Positions 30,069 to 40,209 of a stretch of DNA of 64,000 bases are shown in pieces (within the stretch, counting starts at the first letter, position 1; each line of letters starts with the position of its first letter). The notes under the pieces were generated by a model, which did no database searches, was not told where the DNA came from, and saw only the letters and a list, made by a program, of their open reading frames with translations. The stretch is from the NCBI RefSeq assembly GCF_015645095.1, contig NZ_JADOTW010000005.1, positions 1 to 64,000 on the forward strand. The letters run 5' to 3'. The translations under genes and the position numbers were made by a program. Origin of the DNA: Halomonas sp. 328. Its GTDB lineage: Bacteria > Pseudomonadota > Gammaproteobacteria > Pseudomonadales > Halomonadaceae.

Positions 30069-31592
30069 ATGTGCGGTATCGTGGGCCTTATGGCCAATCA
30101 GGCAGTCAATCAGGCGCTCTATGATGCCCTGACGGTCCTCCAGCACCGAGGGCAGGATGCCGCCGGTATGATGACCTGGCATGAGGGCCGCTTCCTGCTG
30201 CGCAAGAGCAATGGCCTGGTGCGGGACGTCTTCCATACCCGCCATATGGCGCGCCTCAAGGGCAACCTGGGCATCGGCCATGTGCGCTATCCCACCGCCG
30301 GCTCCTCCAGCGAGGCGGAGTCGCAGCCCTTCTATGTCAACTCCCCCTACGGCATCACCCTGGCCCACAACGGTAACCTGACCAACTCGGACCAGCTCAA
30401 GCAGGAGCTCTTCTCCACCGACCTGCGCCATATCAACACCAGCTCCGACTCCGAGGTGCTGCTCAATGTCTTCGCCCATGAGCTGGGCAAGCAGGGGCTC
30501 TACCTGTCGCCGGAGGATGTCTTCGACGCGGTGCGTCGGGTGCATCGCCGCTGCCAGGGCGGCTATGCGGCGGTGGCGATCATCAACGGTTTCGGCATGG
30601 TGGCCTTCCGCGACCCCCACGGCATCCGCCCGGTGGTCTACGGCGCTCGCCAGGACGAGGGCGGTCACCAGGAGGTGATGATCGCCTCCGAGTCGGTGGC
30701 CCTCGATGTGGGCGGTTTCGAACTGCATCGCGACCTGGCCCCGGGCGAGGCGATCTTCGTCGACATGGCCGGTGAGATCCACACCCAGCAGTGCGCCGAT
30801 GCCCCGACGCTGGCGCCCTGCATCTTCGAGCACGTCTACCTGGCGCGCCCCGACTCCATCCTCGACGGGGCCTATGTCTACGGCACTCGCATGCAGATGG
30901 GCCGCAAGCTGGGCGATCGCATCCTGCGCGACTGGCCGGAGCACGATATCGACGTGGTGATCCCGATCCCTGATACCTCGCGCACCTCGGCCCTGGAGCT
31001 GGCCCAGCACCTGGGGGTCACCTTCCGCGAAGGCTTCATGAAGAACCGCTATATCGGCCGGACCTTCATCATGCCGGGACAGACCCAGCGCAAGAAGTCG
31101 GTACGCCAGAAGCTCAACGCCATCGATATCGAGTTCAAGGGCAAGAACGTGCTGCTGGTGGACGACTCCATCGTGCGTGGTACCACCTGCAAGCAGATCA
31201 TCCAGATGGCCCGGGAAGCCGGCGCCAACAAGGTCTACTTCGCCTCTGCCGCGCCGCCCGTGCGCTACCCCAATGTCTACGGCATCGACATGCCGGCGGC
31301 CAACGAGCTGATCGCTCACGGGCGCAGCGAGGCCGAGGTGGGCGAGCTGATCGGCGCCGACCGCATCTTCTATCAGGACCTCGAGGACCTGAAGAGCGCC
31401 TGTCGCGAAGTCAATCCGGCGATGCAGGAGTTCGATTGCTCGGTGTTCGACGGCAACTATGTGACCGGCGATATCGACGACGCCTACCTGGCGGCCCTGG
31501 AGGCCTCCCGCAATGACAGCGCCAAGCAGCAGAGCGCGGGGGACCATGCCCTGGTGGGGATGCATAACCAGGACGACGATATCGACGATTAA
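30069..31592 (+). CDS. purF: amidophosphoribosyltransferase
   Basis: A 507-residue enzyme for the first step of purine synthesis. Cys2 (MCGIVGLM) becomes the N-terminal nucleophile of the glutaminase domain. [13 protein letters not shown] is the phosphoribosyltransferase PRPP motif. The length is normal. It sits behind cvpA and ahead of metZ, as in Pseudomonas. Confidence 0.96.
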   Translation: MCGIVGLMANQAVNQALYDALTVLQHRGQDAAGMMTWHEGRFLLRKSNGLVRDVFHTRHMARLKGNLGIGHVRYPTAGSSSEAESQPFYVNSPYGITLAHNGNLTNSDQLKQELFSTDLRHINTSSDSEVLLNVFAHELGKQGLYLSPEDVFDAVRRVHRRCQGGYAAVAIINGFGMVAFRDPHGIRPVVYGARQDEGGHQEVMIASESVALDVGGFELHRDLAPGEAIFVDMAGEIHTQQCADAPTLAPCIFEHVYLARPDSILDGAYVYGTRMQMGRKLGDRILRDWPEHDIDVVIPIPDTSRTSALELAQHLGVTFREGFMKNRYIGRTFIMPGQTQRKKSVRQKLNAIDIEFKGKNVLLVDDSIVRGTTCKQIIQMAREAGANKVYFASAAPPVRYPNVYGIDMPAANELIAHGRSEAEVGELIGADRIFYQDLEDLKSACREVNPAMQEFDCSVFDGNYVTGDIDDAYLAALEASRNDSAKQQSAGDHALVGMHNQDDDIDD

Positions 31593-31602
31593 GGGGCAGG
31601 GC

Positions 31603-32796
31603 ATGGATCACAATCAACCGTACGACGCCGACTGGGCGCTGGAGACCCTGGCGATTCGCGCCGGCCACCGGCGCACCGCGGAGCAGGAGCACGGGGAGCC
31701 GATCTTCCCCACCTCCAGCTTCGTCTATGGCAGCGCCGCCGAGGCGGCGCGCAAGTTCGGCGGCGAGGAGCCGGGCAACGTCTACTCGCGCTTCACCAAC
31801 CCCACGGTGCGTACCTTCGAGGAGCGCCTGGCGGCCCTGGAAGGCGGCGAGCGCTGCGTGGCCACCGCCTCCGGCATGGCGGCGATCCTCGCCACCGCCC
31901 TGGCGCTGCTGAAGGCGGGTGACGAGATCGTGGCGTCGCGCTCGTTGTTCGGCTCCACCGTCAGCCTGTTCGACAAGTACCTGGGCAAGTTCGGCATCAC
32001 CACTCGCTATGTGGAGCTGGCCGACCTGGATGCCTGGGAGGCCGCCATCACCCCGGCCTCCCGGCTGCTGTTCGCCGAGACCCCGTCCAACCCCCTCTCC
32101 GAGCTGGTGGATATCGCCGCGCTCGCCGAGATCGCCCATCGCCATGGGGCGCTGTTGGCCATCGACAACTGCTTCCTGACTCCGGCGCTGCAGCAGCCCC
32201 TGGCGCTCGGTGCCGACCTGGTGATCCACTCCGCCACCAAGTACCTGGATGGCCAAGGGCGTGCCATCGGTGGCGCCGTGGTGGGGCGTCATGCCGAGCT
32301 GGAGGAGCTGTTCGGGGTGGTGCGCACCTGTGGTCCCTGCATGAGCCCCTTCAATGCCTGGGTCTTCACCAAGGGGCTGGAGACCCTGGGGCTGCGCATG
32401 CGCGCCCACTGCGACCAGGCCCTGGCCCTGGCCCAGTGGCTCGAAGCGCACCCGGCGGTGACCCGGGTCTACTACAGCGGCCTGGCGAGCCATCCCCAGC
32501 ATGCCCTGGCGAGCCGCCAGCAGCAGGGCTATGGCGCCGTCCTGGGGGTCGAGGTCAAGGGCGGTCGCGAGGGCGCCTGGTCGGTGATCGATGCCACCCG
32601 GCTGCTCTCCATCACCGGCAACCTGGGCGACGTCAAGACCACCATCACCCATCCCGCCACCACCACCCATGGGCGCCTGAGCGATGCCCAGCGGGAGGCC
32701 GCCGGCATCAGCCAGGGACTGATCCGCATCGCCGTGGGGCTGGAGTCGCTGGAGGATATCAAGGCGGACCTGGCTCGCGGCCTGGATGCCCTTTAA
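31603..32796 (+). CDS. metZ: O-succinylhomoserine sulfhydrylase
   Basis: A 397-residue Cys/Met-metabolism PLP enzyme starting at ATG 31603, with AGGGGCAGG upstream. The PLP lysine is K213 in HSATKYLDGQGR. It makes homocysteine directly from O-succinylhomoserine and sulfide. The purF-metZ pair is typical of pseudomonads and halomonads. Cystathionine gamma-synthase is the paralog alternative. A long terminator follows. Confidence 0.93.
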   Translation: MDHNQPYDADWALETLAIRAGHRRTAEQEHGEPIFPTSSFVYGSAAEAARKFGGEEPGNVYSRFTNPTVRTFEERLAALEGGERCVATASGMAAILATALALLKAGDEIVASRSLFGSTVSLFDKYLGKFGITTRYVELADLDAWEAAITPASRLLFAETPSNPLSELVDIAALAEIAHRHGALLAIDNCFLTPALQQPLALGADLVIHSATKYLDGQGRAIGGAVVGRHAELEELFGVVRTCGPCMSPFNAWVFTKGLETLGLRMRAHCDQALALAQWLEAHPAVTRVYYSGLASHPQHALASRQQQGYGAVLGVEVKGGREGAWSVIDATRLLSITGNLGDVKTTITHPATTTHGRLSDAQREAAGISQGLIRIAVGLESLEDIKADLARGLDAL

Positions 32797-32814
32797 GGCC
32801 TGTTAGCATGCCCT

Positions 32815-32855
32815 GAAACGACGCTCGCCCCGCCCCGCGGGGCGAGCGTCGTTTC
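32815..32855. terminator. long rho-independent-type terminator after metZ
   Basis: Arms gaaacgacgctcgcccc (32815-32831) and ggggcgagcgtcgtttc (32839-32855) make a perfect 17-base stem, extended by ccc/ggg outside one bulged base. It has only a short T-run. Confidence 0.8.
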
Positions 32856-32985
32856 GGGCAGCGAAGGAAAAGTTCCCCGATCACTGTTTCCTTGCGGGAA
32901 ATAATCCCTTTACCCATCCTGGGGATGCATCCCGCTCCTCGAGTGATTAAGCTTCGCCTTATCATTTGTCGAGAGGACGCCGAGG

Positions 32986-33531
32986 ATGTGGCGCAATCAC
33001 CGTAGCGGCTGGGGCTGGATCACCATCGCCATGCACTGGGTCAGTGCCGTGGGGATCATCGGGCTCTTCGTGCTGGGCTGGTGGATGACCGACCTCGGCT
33101 ACTATGACGCCTGGTATAACCTGGCGCCCTGGTGGCACCGCTCCCTGGGCATGTTGCTGCTGGGGCTGACCCTGGCCCGGTTGGTCTGGCGCCTGGTCCA
33201 GCCGGCGCCCCGGGTGCCCGGCGGCCGGCTCGAGCGCCTGGCCGCCCACCTCGGCCATATCGGCCTCTACGGGCTGATGCTCACGGTGATGGTCAGCGGC
33301 TACCTGATCTCCACCGCTCGTGGCCGGGGCATCGACGTCTTCGGCTGGTTCGAGGTGCCGGCGCTGATCAGCGGCCTGCCCAACCAGGCGGCCCTCGCCG
33401 GCGAGGTGCACTGGTATAGCGCCCTGGCGCTGATGATCCTGGCCGGCCTGCATGCCCTGGCCGCGCTCAAGCACCACTTCCTCGATCGCCATGATGTCCT
33501 GGCACGCATGCTGGTGGCGCGTTCTCGCTGA
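32986..33531 (+). CDS. cytochrome b561
   Basis: A 181-residue four-helix membrane cytochrome of the bacterial b561 (YodB/CybB) type. Heme-ligand histidines are seen in TIAMHWVSAVGI, APWWHRSLGM, GEVHWYSALAL and AGLHALAALKHH. It probably passes electrons from quinol to a periplasmic partner. It is directly followed by a YceI-family gene, a pairing common in proteobacteria. Confidence 0.9.
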   Translation: MWRNHRSGWGWITIAMHWVSAVGIIGLFVLGWWMTDLGYYDAWYNLAPWWHRSLGMLLLGLTLARLVWRLVQPAPRVPGGRLERLAAHLGHIGLYGLMLTVMVSGYLISTARGRGIDVFGWFEVPALISGLPNQAALAGEVHWYSALALMILAGLHALAALKHHFLDRHDVLARMLVARSR

Positions 33532-33601
33532 CCTTCACCCCTCGAGATGGCGCCGTTCGGCGGCGCCGGATCGTTTCGTATCAAACCGCAAGGAGAGACC
33601 C

Positions 33602-34183
33602 ATGCTGAAGAAGACCGCCCTGGCCACCCTGGCCGCCGCTTCCCTGATTCCCCTCAGCCAGGCCCAGGCCGCCGACTACGTGATCGATACCGAAGGGCAG
33701 CATGCCTTCGTGCAGTTCAAGATCAACCACCTGGGCTACTCCTATATCCTCGGCAACTTCGAGCGCTTCGAGGGTGAATTTCACTACGACGCCGATGCCC
33801 CCGAGGCGTCCAGCGTCGCCATGGAAGTGCAGGTGAACAGCCTCAACACCAACCATGCCGAACGCGATCGTCACTTCCTCAGCGATGACTTCCTGAGCGC
33901 CGACAGCTACCCCACCGCGACCTTCGTCTCCACCGGTTTCGAGCCCAATGGCGAGGGCGAGGGCGTGCTCAGCGGCGAACTGACCCTCAAGGGGCAGACC
34001 CAGGACATCGAGATGCCGGTGACCCTGATGGGCGAGGGCGAGGATCCCTGGGGCAATTACCGCGCCGGCTTCGAGGGCAGCACCACCCTGACCCTGGCCG
34101 ATTACGGTATCGACATGAGCGCCTTCCCGGAGGTGATGCAGGAGCTCGAGCTCTACGTCACCTTCGAGGGCATTCGCCAGTAA
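33602..34183 (+). CDS. YceI-family periplasmic protein
   Basis: A 193-residue protein starting at ATG 33602 behind AAGGAGAG. The signal peptide is MLKKTALATLAAASLIPLSQ, with likely cleavage after AQA. A YceI beta-barrel follows (KINHLGYSYILGNFERFEG; ELTLKGQTQDIEMPV). The family binds isoprenoid quinone-like lipids and is often linked to acid or osmotic stress. It is in an operon with cytochrome b561 and ends at a strong terminator. Confidence 0.93.
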   Translation: MLKKTALATLAAASLIPLSQAQAADYVIDTEGQHAFVQFKINHLGYSYILGNFERFEGEFHYDADAPEASSVAMEVQVNSLNTNHAERDRHFLSDDFLSADSYPTATFVSTGFEPNGEGEGVLSGELTLKGQTQDIEMPVTLMGEGEDPWGNYRAGFEGSTTLTLADYGIDMSAFPEVMQELELYVTFEGIRQ

Positions 34184-34208
34184 GCGGGCATGCCCCCAGC
34201 AAAAAATT

Positions 34209-34239
34209 CGCCGGCTCCTTAGGGAGCCGGCGTTTTTTT
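34209..34239. terminator. rho-independent terminator after the YceI gene
   Basis: A ten-base GC stem, cgccggctcc with ggagccggcg, and a TTAG loop, with seven T on the plus side and six A on the other. It can serve both the YceI gene and the convergent dioxygenase gene. Confidence 0.92.
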
Positions 34240-34250
34240 ATTGCTGACGG

Positions 34251-35042
34251 TTATTGGGGATCGAGCACGGCATCCGGGAAGAAGCGCTTGAGCATCTTGT
34301 TCTGGAAGGGATCCACGAAGCGACTGTTGATGATGACGATAAAGCGCTCGAAGGGGGCCTCAGGCGCCACCTGGTGCAGGGCATCGGCGCTATGGAAGAG
34401 CCGGTCGTCGCGCAGATGGAGGATCTCCCCCGGAGCCAGGGTATGTTCCATCAATACCCGGCTGCCCGCCTTGTCGGCATAGAGTCGGCTGGTGCCGCCG
34501 GCCACGTTGTCGCGATTGAGCACCAGGATGCTCAGGAAGCGGCAGCCGTCGGCATGGATGCCCTGGCCCTGGAGGGGGTCATGGGTGCCTTTGCCGCGCA
34601 CCCCGGTGATCTGCATCAGGATCGGTTCCTTGGGGCCGAGGCCCCAGAGGCGTGCCCAGTGGCGCACGAAATCGTGCACATCGGCGCGTTCCAGGAACTC
34701 TTCCTCCAGGCTCGGGTAATAGCGCAGCTTGTCGGCCATGCTTTCGGCATCGTTGAAGCGGCCCCCCTGAGCCATGGGGCAGTCGCCCATGACCTCGACC
34801 TCGCCATCCTCGGCCACCGAGAGCCAGGCCATGCGCTTCCAGCGGCGGTTGACGTAGGGGTCCCGGGGCAGGGTGGCCAGGAAGGTCCCCCAGGCATCCA
34901 GGTCGAGGCGTGGCGAGAGGTCGGTGACGCACCAGTCCTGGTGAGACAGGGTCTGGGTGACCTCGGGCTGCCAGTAGGGGGTGGGGCTCTCGCTGATCAG
35001 GGTCGAGAGATCGAAGCCGTGCTTGAGGCTTTCCTGTTTCAT
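34251..35042 (-). CDS. 2OG-Fe(II) dioxygenase, amino-acid hydroxylase-like (PF10014 type)
   Basis: A 263-residue protein with a 2-His-1-carboxylate iron site: H163 and D165 in GIHADGCRFL and H217 in DDRLFHSADAL. The arginine in FERFIVIIN could hold 2-oxoglutarate. The segment around VLNRDNVAGGTSRLY is characteristic of the family that contains the Bacillus L-isoleucine 4-hydroxylase. Hydroxylation of a free amino acid is thus possible, but the substrate cannot be read from sequence. The 288 bases upstream (35043-35330) hold no gene I can support. Confidence 0.8.
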   Translation of the reverse strand: MKQESLKHGFDLSTLISESPTPYWQPEVTQTLSHQDWCVTDLSPRLDLDAWGTFLATLPRDPYVNRRWKRMAWLSVAEDGEVEVMGDCPMAQGGRFNDAESMADKLRYYPSLEEEFLERADVHDFVRHWARLWGLGPKEPILMQITGVRGKGTHDPLQGQGIHADGCRFLSILVLNRDNVAGGTSRLYADKAGSRVLMEHTLAPGEILHLRDDRLFHSADALHQVAPEAPFERFIVIINSRFVDPFQNKMLKRFFPDAVLDPQ

Positions 35043-35330
35043 GGGTCTATCCTCGCTGGGAAGTGCCGCCGGGTGGCGGCATCAGGGTGGGAGCCGTTGC
35101 CGTAGCAACAGCTAAAGCGTGAAAACAAGTGATACGAAATGTCAAAGAAATGTATCTAAGGAGTGGTTTCCCAGGAGGCGACCGGAGGATCCCATGGCCG
35201 ATGTCGCTGCGTTGGAGAGGCGCCAGGCGAATGCTCGGCGACCTGCTAGGTTAAGTAAGAAGGAGTCCACGCGATCCGGGCGCAATGCGGTAGAATTGCG
35301 CTTTTCATTGACCCTGAGTGGATAAGACTC

Positions 35331-37274
35331 GTGCCGGAAAAGTCCCGCCCTTTCCACGGCCCTTCGGCCGGCTGGCTGTGCCTGGAATCCTTGCTGCTAG
35401 CGGGATTGCTGCTGGGGTTCCTGGCTCTCGGCGTCTATGCCTGGCCGGCGCCACTGATGAGCCTGGTGGCGGTGGCGGGCGTGCTGGGCTCGTCGCTGCT
35501 GCTATGTCGCTGGCAGGGCCGTCGCCGTCCTGTCGAGGCATCGCGGCAGCTGGTGGATGTGCAGCGTCGTCACAGCGAGAGCGAGCAGCGCTTTCGTGCC
35601 CTGCTGGAGAGCCTGCCCAAGGTGGCGGTGCAGGGCTATGACCGGCAGCGACGGGTGATCTACTGGAACGCCGCCAGCACCCGGCTCTACGGGTACCTGC
35701 CGGAGGAGGCCCAGGGGCAGCTACTGGAGGACCTGATCATCCCCGATGCGATGCGCGAGGGCGTGATCCAGGCCCACCATGCCTGGGTGGAGCGGGGCGT
35801 CGAGATCCCGGCCTCGGAGCTCGAGCTGCGCCACAAGTCCGGTGCTCCGGTGGCGGTCTTCTCCCACCATGTGATGCTCGGCGAGCAGACCGAGGACCCG
35901 CTGATGTTCTGCGTCGACGTCGATCTTTCGGTACAGAAGCAGGCCCACCGTGATCTGGAGTTCGTGACTCGCTTCGACACCCTGACCCTCTTGCCCAATC
36001 GCCGCGCCTTCGAGACCGAGCTGGAGGAGCAGCTGGAAGTCTGCCGCCGCCAGGCTCATGGCCTGGCGGTGCTGTTTATCGACCTGGACGGCTTCGCCGA
36101 GATCAATGACGCCCAGGGCTATGCCCAGGGGGACATGCTGCTGCGTCAGGTGGCGCGTCGGCTGCGCAACTGCCAGCGTAGCTCCGATCTCTTGTCGCGC
36201 TTCGGCAGCGACGAGTTCGTGATGGCCTTCGGGCAGCTGCGGGACGACAGCGATGCCATGCGCCTGGTGGACAAGGTGCTGCATGCCTTCCTGCTGCCCT
36301 TCCAGGTGGGGGAGCGAGAGGTGCATATCACCGCCAGCCTGGGAATCGGCCTGTTTCCCGATAACGGCACCACGGCCCTGGAGCTGATCCACAATGCCGA
36401 CGTGGCCAAGAATCGTGCCAAGCTCTCCGCCACCCAGCACTACTGGTTCTTCAATCAGAAGTTGCAGGACGAGCTGGTTCACGAGCATCAGATGGTGGAA
36501 CGCCTGCAGCAGGCGTTGCGCCTGGGCGAGTTGCAGCTCTTCTACCAGCCCCAGGTATCGGCGGTGAGCGGCCGGGTGGAGCAGGTGGAGGCGCTGCTGC
36601 GCTGGTTCCCCCGGGAGGGGGGCGTGGTATCACCGGCGGAGTTCATCCCGGTGGCGGAGCGCTCCCAGCTGATCGAGCGCATCGGCGACTGGGTGATCGA
36701 GGAGGCCTGCCGCCAGCGCGCCGAGTGGAAGGCCGAGGGCCTCGAGGAGTATCGCATCGATATCAACCTCTCCGGACGCCAGGTGGCCCATCCGGAGCTC
36801 TTTACCCGGCTGGAGGCGGCGCTGGAGCGCCATGGCCTGGAGCCCAGCGACATCGGCATCGAGCTCACCGAGAACGTGCTGATCAAGGCCAATACCGGCC
36901 TGCTCGACAACCTGCGGCGCCTCTATCATCGCGGCATGAAGATCGCCATCGATGACTTCGGCACCGGCTACTCCTCACTGAGCTACTTGAAGCTCTTCCC
37001 GGTGACCGCCCTCAAGGTGGATCGCAGCTTCGTCCACGATGCCCCGGATCAGCCCAGCGACCGGGCGATCATGGCCGCGGCGGTGTTCATCGGCCACCAA
37101 CTGGGCCTGGAGGTAGTGGCCGAGGGGGTCGAGAACGAGGAGCAGCTGGAGCTGGTGCGGGAGCTGGGCTGTGACCTGGTGCAGGGCTACTACTGCTTCA
37201 AGCCGATGAGCGCCGACGATGCCCGCCGCCTGCTGGGGGCCCTGGTCATCGATGGGGATGGCCTGACCAACTGA
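35331..37274 (+). CDS. membrane PAS-GGDEF-EAL c-di-GMP protein
   Basis: A 647-residue protein starting at GTG 35331. Two N-terminal membrane helices (about residues 15-60) are followed by a PAS domain (about 85-205), a GGDEF domain and an EAL domain. The cyclase motif is GSDEF (292-296), not GGDEF, though the inhibitory-site RSSD (283-286) is kept. The EAL motif (E420) and DDFGTGYSSL look intact. I infer a phosphodiesterase with a weak or purely regulatory cyclase domain. Confidence 0.9.
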   Translation: MPEKSRPFHGPSAGWLCLESLLLAGLLLGFLALGVYAWPAPLMSLVAVAGVLGSSLLLCRWQGRRRPVEASRQLVDVQRRHSESEQRFRALLESLPKVAVQGYDRQRRVIYWNAASTRLYGYLPEEAQGQLLEDLIIPDAMREGVIQAHHAWVERGVEIPASELELRHKSGAPVAVFSHHVMLGEQTEDPLMFCVDVDLSVQKQAHRDLEFVTRFDTLTLLPNRRAFETELEEQLEVCRRQAHGLAVLFIDLDGFAEINDAQGYAQGDMLLRQVARRLRNCQRSSDLLSRFGSDEFVMAFGQLRDDSDAMRLVDKVLHAFLLPFQVGEREVHITASLGIGLFPDNGTTALELIHNADVAKNRAKLSATQHYWFFNQKLQDELVHEHQMVERLQQALRLGELQLFYQPQVSAVSGRVEQVEALLRWFPREGGVVSPAEFIPVAERSQLIERIGDWVIEEACRQRAEWKAEGLEEYRIDINLSGRQVAHPELFTRLEAALERHGLEPSDIGIELTENVLIKANTGLLDNLRRLYHRGMKIAIDDFGTGYSSLSYLKLFPVTALKVDRSFVHDAPDQPSDRAIMAAAVFIGHQLGLEVVAEGVENEEQLELVRELGCDLVQGYYCFKPMSADDARRLLGALVIDGDGLTN

Positions 37275-37340
37275 CGCGACCTGCCGCGGAGGGGGGAGAG
37301 GCGTTACACTAGCCGGCTAACGTTTCATCCCGGAGCCGAC

Positions 37341-38690
37341 GTGTCCGTATCCACCACCGCCTCGCCGAGCCTGGCCCGCCAGCTCTGGCGCCAGACCTGG
37401 CCGATGACCCTCGGGGTGCTGGCCCTGCTGGGTTTCCAGCTCACCGACAGCGCCTTTATCGCCCGCCTGGGGACCGCCCCCCTGGCGGCCCAGGCCTATA
37501 CCTTTCCCCTCAGCTTCCTGATCATCGGCATCCAGGTGGGCCTGGGTATCGCCATCGCCGCGCTGATCTCTCGTGCCCTGGGTGCCGGCGAGACCCAGCG
37601 GGCCCGCCGCCTGGGCAGCCTGGTGCTGCTACTGGGCGCCGCCGTGCTGGGGGGCCTGGCGCTGCTGCTGTGGTGGCTCCAGGTGCCGGTCTTCACCCTG
37701 CTGGGGGCCGATGACCTCACCCTGGGGTTGATCCGCGCCTACTGGGCGCCGCAACTGCTGGCCGCCTGGCTGGGGGCCCTGCTCTATTTCGGCTATAGCC
37801 TCTTCCGCGCCCATGGCGACACCCGCCTGCCCGGCAAGCTGATGGTGGTGACCAGCCTGGCCAACCTGGTGCTGGATCCGTTGCTGATCTTCGGCCTAGG
37901 CCCCTGGGAGGGCTGGGGCCTGCCCGGGGCCGCCTGGGCCTCGGTGCTGGCCTTCGCCCTGGGCCTGGTCATCGTGGCGCGCCGCTTGACCGGCCGGGCC
38001 TGGCTCACCGTCGAGGGGTTGGTCGAGGAGGCGCGGCGCTCGATCCGACCCTTCCTGGGGATCGCCGGGCCGGCCATGGTCGGGCAGATGATGCCGCCCC
38101 TGGCGGCCATGCTGGCGATCGCCGTGGTGGCCACCCTGGGGGAGGCCAGCGTGGCCGCCTGGGGCCTGGCCAGTCGCCTGGAGACCCTCTCCCTGGTAGT
38201 GGTGCTGGCGCTGACCATGTCGCTGCCCCCCTGGCTAGGGCGTTGCTATGGTGCCGGCGACTGGGCCCAGGTCGATCGTCTGATCCGCCTGGCGGTGCGG
38301 GTGGTGGTGGGCTGGCAACTGGTCCTGGGTGGCCTGCTGGCCCTGCTCGCGCCCTGGGTGGCGGCGGGCCTCTCCGGCAACCCCGAGGTCCAGGAGGACC
38401 TGGCCCTGCTGATTCGCTTCTTGCTGCCCAGCTATGCGCTGCTGGGACTGTGCATGCTGATGGTCTCGGCGGGCAATGCCCTGGGCTGGCCGCTGCGTTC
38501 CATGCTGATGTCGGCGGCACGTCTCTTTCTCTGCTATCTGCCCTGCCTGTGGCTGGGGGCACGGCTGGGGGATCTGGTGGGCCTGGCGGCGGGGGCCGCC
38601 CTGGGCAACCTGCTGGCCGGGGCCCTGGCCTGGCAGTGGAGTCGGCGCCTGCTGCGGGCTCGCATGAATCGTCTGGTGGAAACTATTTAA
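37341..38690 (+). CDS. MATE family efflux transporter (NorM/DinF-like)
   Basis: A 449-residue membrane protein with twelve expected helices in two related halves. It starts at GTG 37341. MATE features include MTLGVLALLGFQLTDSAFIA and GIAGPAMVGQMMPPLAAML. MATE pumps exchange cationic drugs or toxins for Na+ or H+. The substrate is unknown. It stands alone between the c-di-GMP protein and dadA. Confidence 0.9.
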   Translation: MSVSTTASPSLARQLWRQTWPMTLGVLALLGFQLTDSAFIARLGTAPLAAQAYTFPLSFLIIGIQVGLGIAIAALISRALGAGETQRARRLGSLVLLLGAAVLGGLALLLWWLQVPVFTLLGADDLTLGLIRAYWAPQLLAAWLGALLYFGYSLFRAHGDTRLPGKLMVVTSLANLVLDPLLIFGLGPWEGWGLPGAAWASVLAFALGLVIVARRLTGRAWLTVEGLVEEARRSIRPFLGIAGPAMVGQMMPPLAAMLAIAVVATLGEASVAAWGLASRLETLSLVVVLALTMSLPPWLGRCYGAGDWAQVDRLIRLAVRVVVGWQLVLGGLLALLAPWVAAGLSGNPEVQEDLALLIRFLLPSYALLGLCMLMVSAGNALGWPLRSMLMSAARLFLCYLPCLWLGARLGDLVGLAAGAALGNLLAGALAWQWSRRLLRARMNRLVETI

Positions 38691-38861
38691 AAACACTGTT
38701 CTATAAAAATATTAAACCGGATTGTCTTGGATATTTAACGTTAAGGCATAATGAAAGATTAATATTTGGAATATTTTTCTGTCTTCATCGACCTATACTG
38801 CGGCCATTGCGCCGGCAGTCGCCGGCCAACCCGAACAATGGCATGACAAGAGGGGTAGGCG
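38691..38861 (+). promoter_or_regulatory. AT-rich promoter region of dadA
   Basis: 171 bases, strikingly AT-rich in this genome (for example 38693-38790), with a TAACGTTA palindrome and a good -10, TATACT at 38794-38799, but no clear -35. That combination suggests an activator-dependent promoter, perhaps an Lrp-type protein. No regulator gene is adjacent. Confidence 0.45.
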
Positions 38862-40121
38862 ATGAAGGTCCTGATTCTCGGCAGCGGCGTCGTAGGTGTT
38901 ACCAGCGCATACTATCTGGCCCGTCAGGGGCATGAGGTCACGGTGGTCGACCGCCAGGAGGCGCCGGCCATGGAGACCAGCTACGGCAACGCCGGTCAGG
39001 TCTCCTTCGGCTTCTCTTCCCCCTGGGCCGCGCCGGGGATTCCCCAGAAGGCGGTGAAGTGGATGTTCCAGGAGCACGCCCCGCTGAAGATCCAGCCCAA
39101 GATGGATCCGGCCATGGCGCGCTTCATGATGCAGATGTTCAACAACTGCACCGCCGACCGCTATGCGGTGAACAAGGAGCGCATGGTGCGGGTGGCGGAG
39201 TACAGCCGCCACTGCATCGATACCCTGCGTGCCGAGACGGGCATCCGCTACGAGGATCGCCAGCGTGGCCTGCTGCAGCTGTTCCGCCATGACTATCAGG
39301 TGGAGGCCGTGGCCAAGGACATGAAGGTGCTCGAGCAGTGCGGCGTGCGTCACGACCTGCTCGACGCCGAGCAGATCAAGGCGGTGGAGCCGGCCCTCAA
39401 CCGGGTGCCGGGTAAGTTCGTTGGCGGCCTGCACCTGCCCGATGACCAGACCGGCGATTGCCACCTCTTCACCAACCGCCTGGCCGACTACTGTCGCGAC
39501 CAGCTCGGTGTCGAGTTCCGCTTCGGTGTGACCATCGAGCGTATCAAGCGCAGCGCCGGCCGGGTGGAGAGCGTGGTGACCAGCGCCGGCGAGCTCACCG
39601 CCGACGCCTATGTGGTCTGCCTGGGCAGCTTCTCACCGATGCTGGTCAAGGACCTGGACATTCGCCTGCCCATCTACCCGGTCAAGGGCTACAGCCTGAC
39701 CATCCCGGTGGTGGACGATGGCGGCGCCCCCCAGTCCACGGTGATGGACGAGACCTTCAAGGTGGCGATCTCGCGCTTCGACGACCGCATCCGGGTCGGC
39801 GGCACCGCCGAGCTGGCCTCCTACGACCTGAGCCTGCTGGAGAAGCGCCGCGCCACCATCAGCATGGTGGTGAAGGACGTCTTCCCCGAGGGCGGCGACA
39901 TGGCCCGGGCGGAATTCTGGACCGGCCTGCGCCCCATGACCCCGGACTCCACGCCGATCATCGGCGGCACCCGGTACGACAACCTGTGGCTCAACACCGG
40001 CCATGGCACCCTGGGCTGGACCATGAGTTGCGGCTCCGGCCAGCTGCTCGCCGACCTGATGGGCGGGCGCAGCCCCGGCATTGACCCCAAGGGACTGGAC
40101 GTGGCCCGCTACGCGGCCTGA
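38862..40121 (+). CDS. dadA: D-amino acid dehydrogenase
   Basis: A 419-residue FAD enzyme. The dinucleotide motif is [20 protein letters not shown] and the DadA segment [20 protein letters not shown] follows. The C-terminal segment [20 protein letters not shown] completes the FAD site. It oxidises D-alanine and other D-amino acids to 2-oxo acids and feeds electrons to quinone. No alanine racemase gene (dadX) follows. Confidence 0.94.
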   Translation: MKVLILGSGVVGVTSAYYLARQGHEVTVVDRQEAPAMETSYGNAGQVSFGFSSPWAAPGIPQKAVKWMFQEHAPLKIQPKMDPAMARFMMQMFNNCTADRYAVNKERMVRVAEYSRHCIDTLRAETGIRYEDRQRGLLQLFRHDYQVEAVAKDMKVLEQCGVRHDLLDAEQIKAVEPALNRVPGKFVGGLHLPDDQTGDCHLFTNRLADYCRDQLGVEFRFGVTIERIKRSAGRVESVVTSAGELTADAYVVCLGSFSPMLVKDLDIRLPIYPVKGYSLTIPVVDDGGAPQSTVMDETFKVAISRFDDRIRVGGTAELASYDLSLLEKRRATISMVVKDVFPEGGDMARAEFWTGLRPMTPDSTPIIGGTRYDNLWLNTGHGTLGWTMSCGSGQLLADLMGGRSPGIDPKGLDVARYAA

Positions 40122-40155
40122 TCACCACTCCGAATAGCCGCTGTCCCGAAACACG

Positions 40156-40185
40156 AACGGCCCCGCCAAATTTGGCGGGGCCGTT
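40156..40185. terminator. bidirectional terminator, dadA / permease
   Basis: A perfect 30-base palindrome: aacggccccgccaaa followed directly by its complement. It lies between the convergent dadA and NCS2 permease genes. Confidence 0.88.
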
Positions 40186-40209
40186 TGCGTTGGGGCATTT
40201 GCCCAAGGG

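Noticed and set aside
35119-35325. 68-codon frame between the dioxygenase and GGDEF/EAL genes
   Set aside because: No good ribosome site, no recognisable composition and no motif. The region is more likely untranslated leader.
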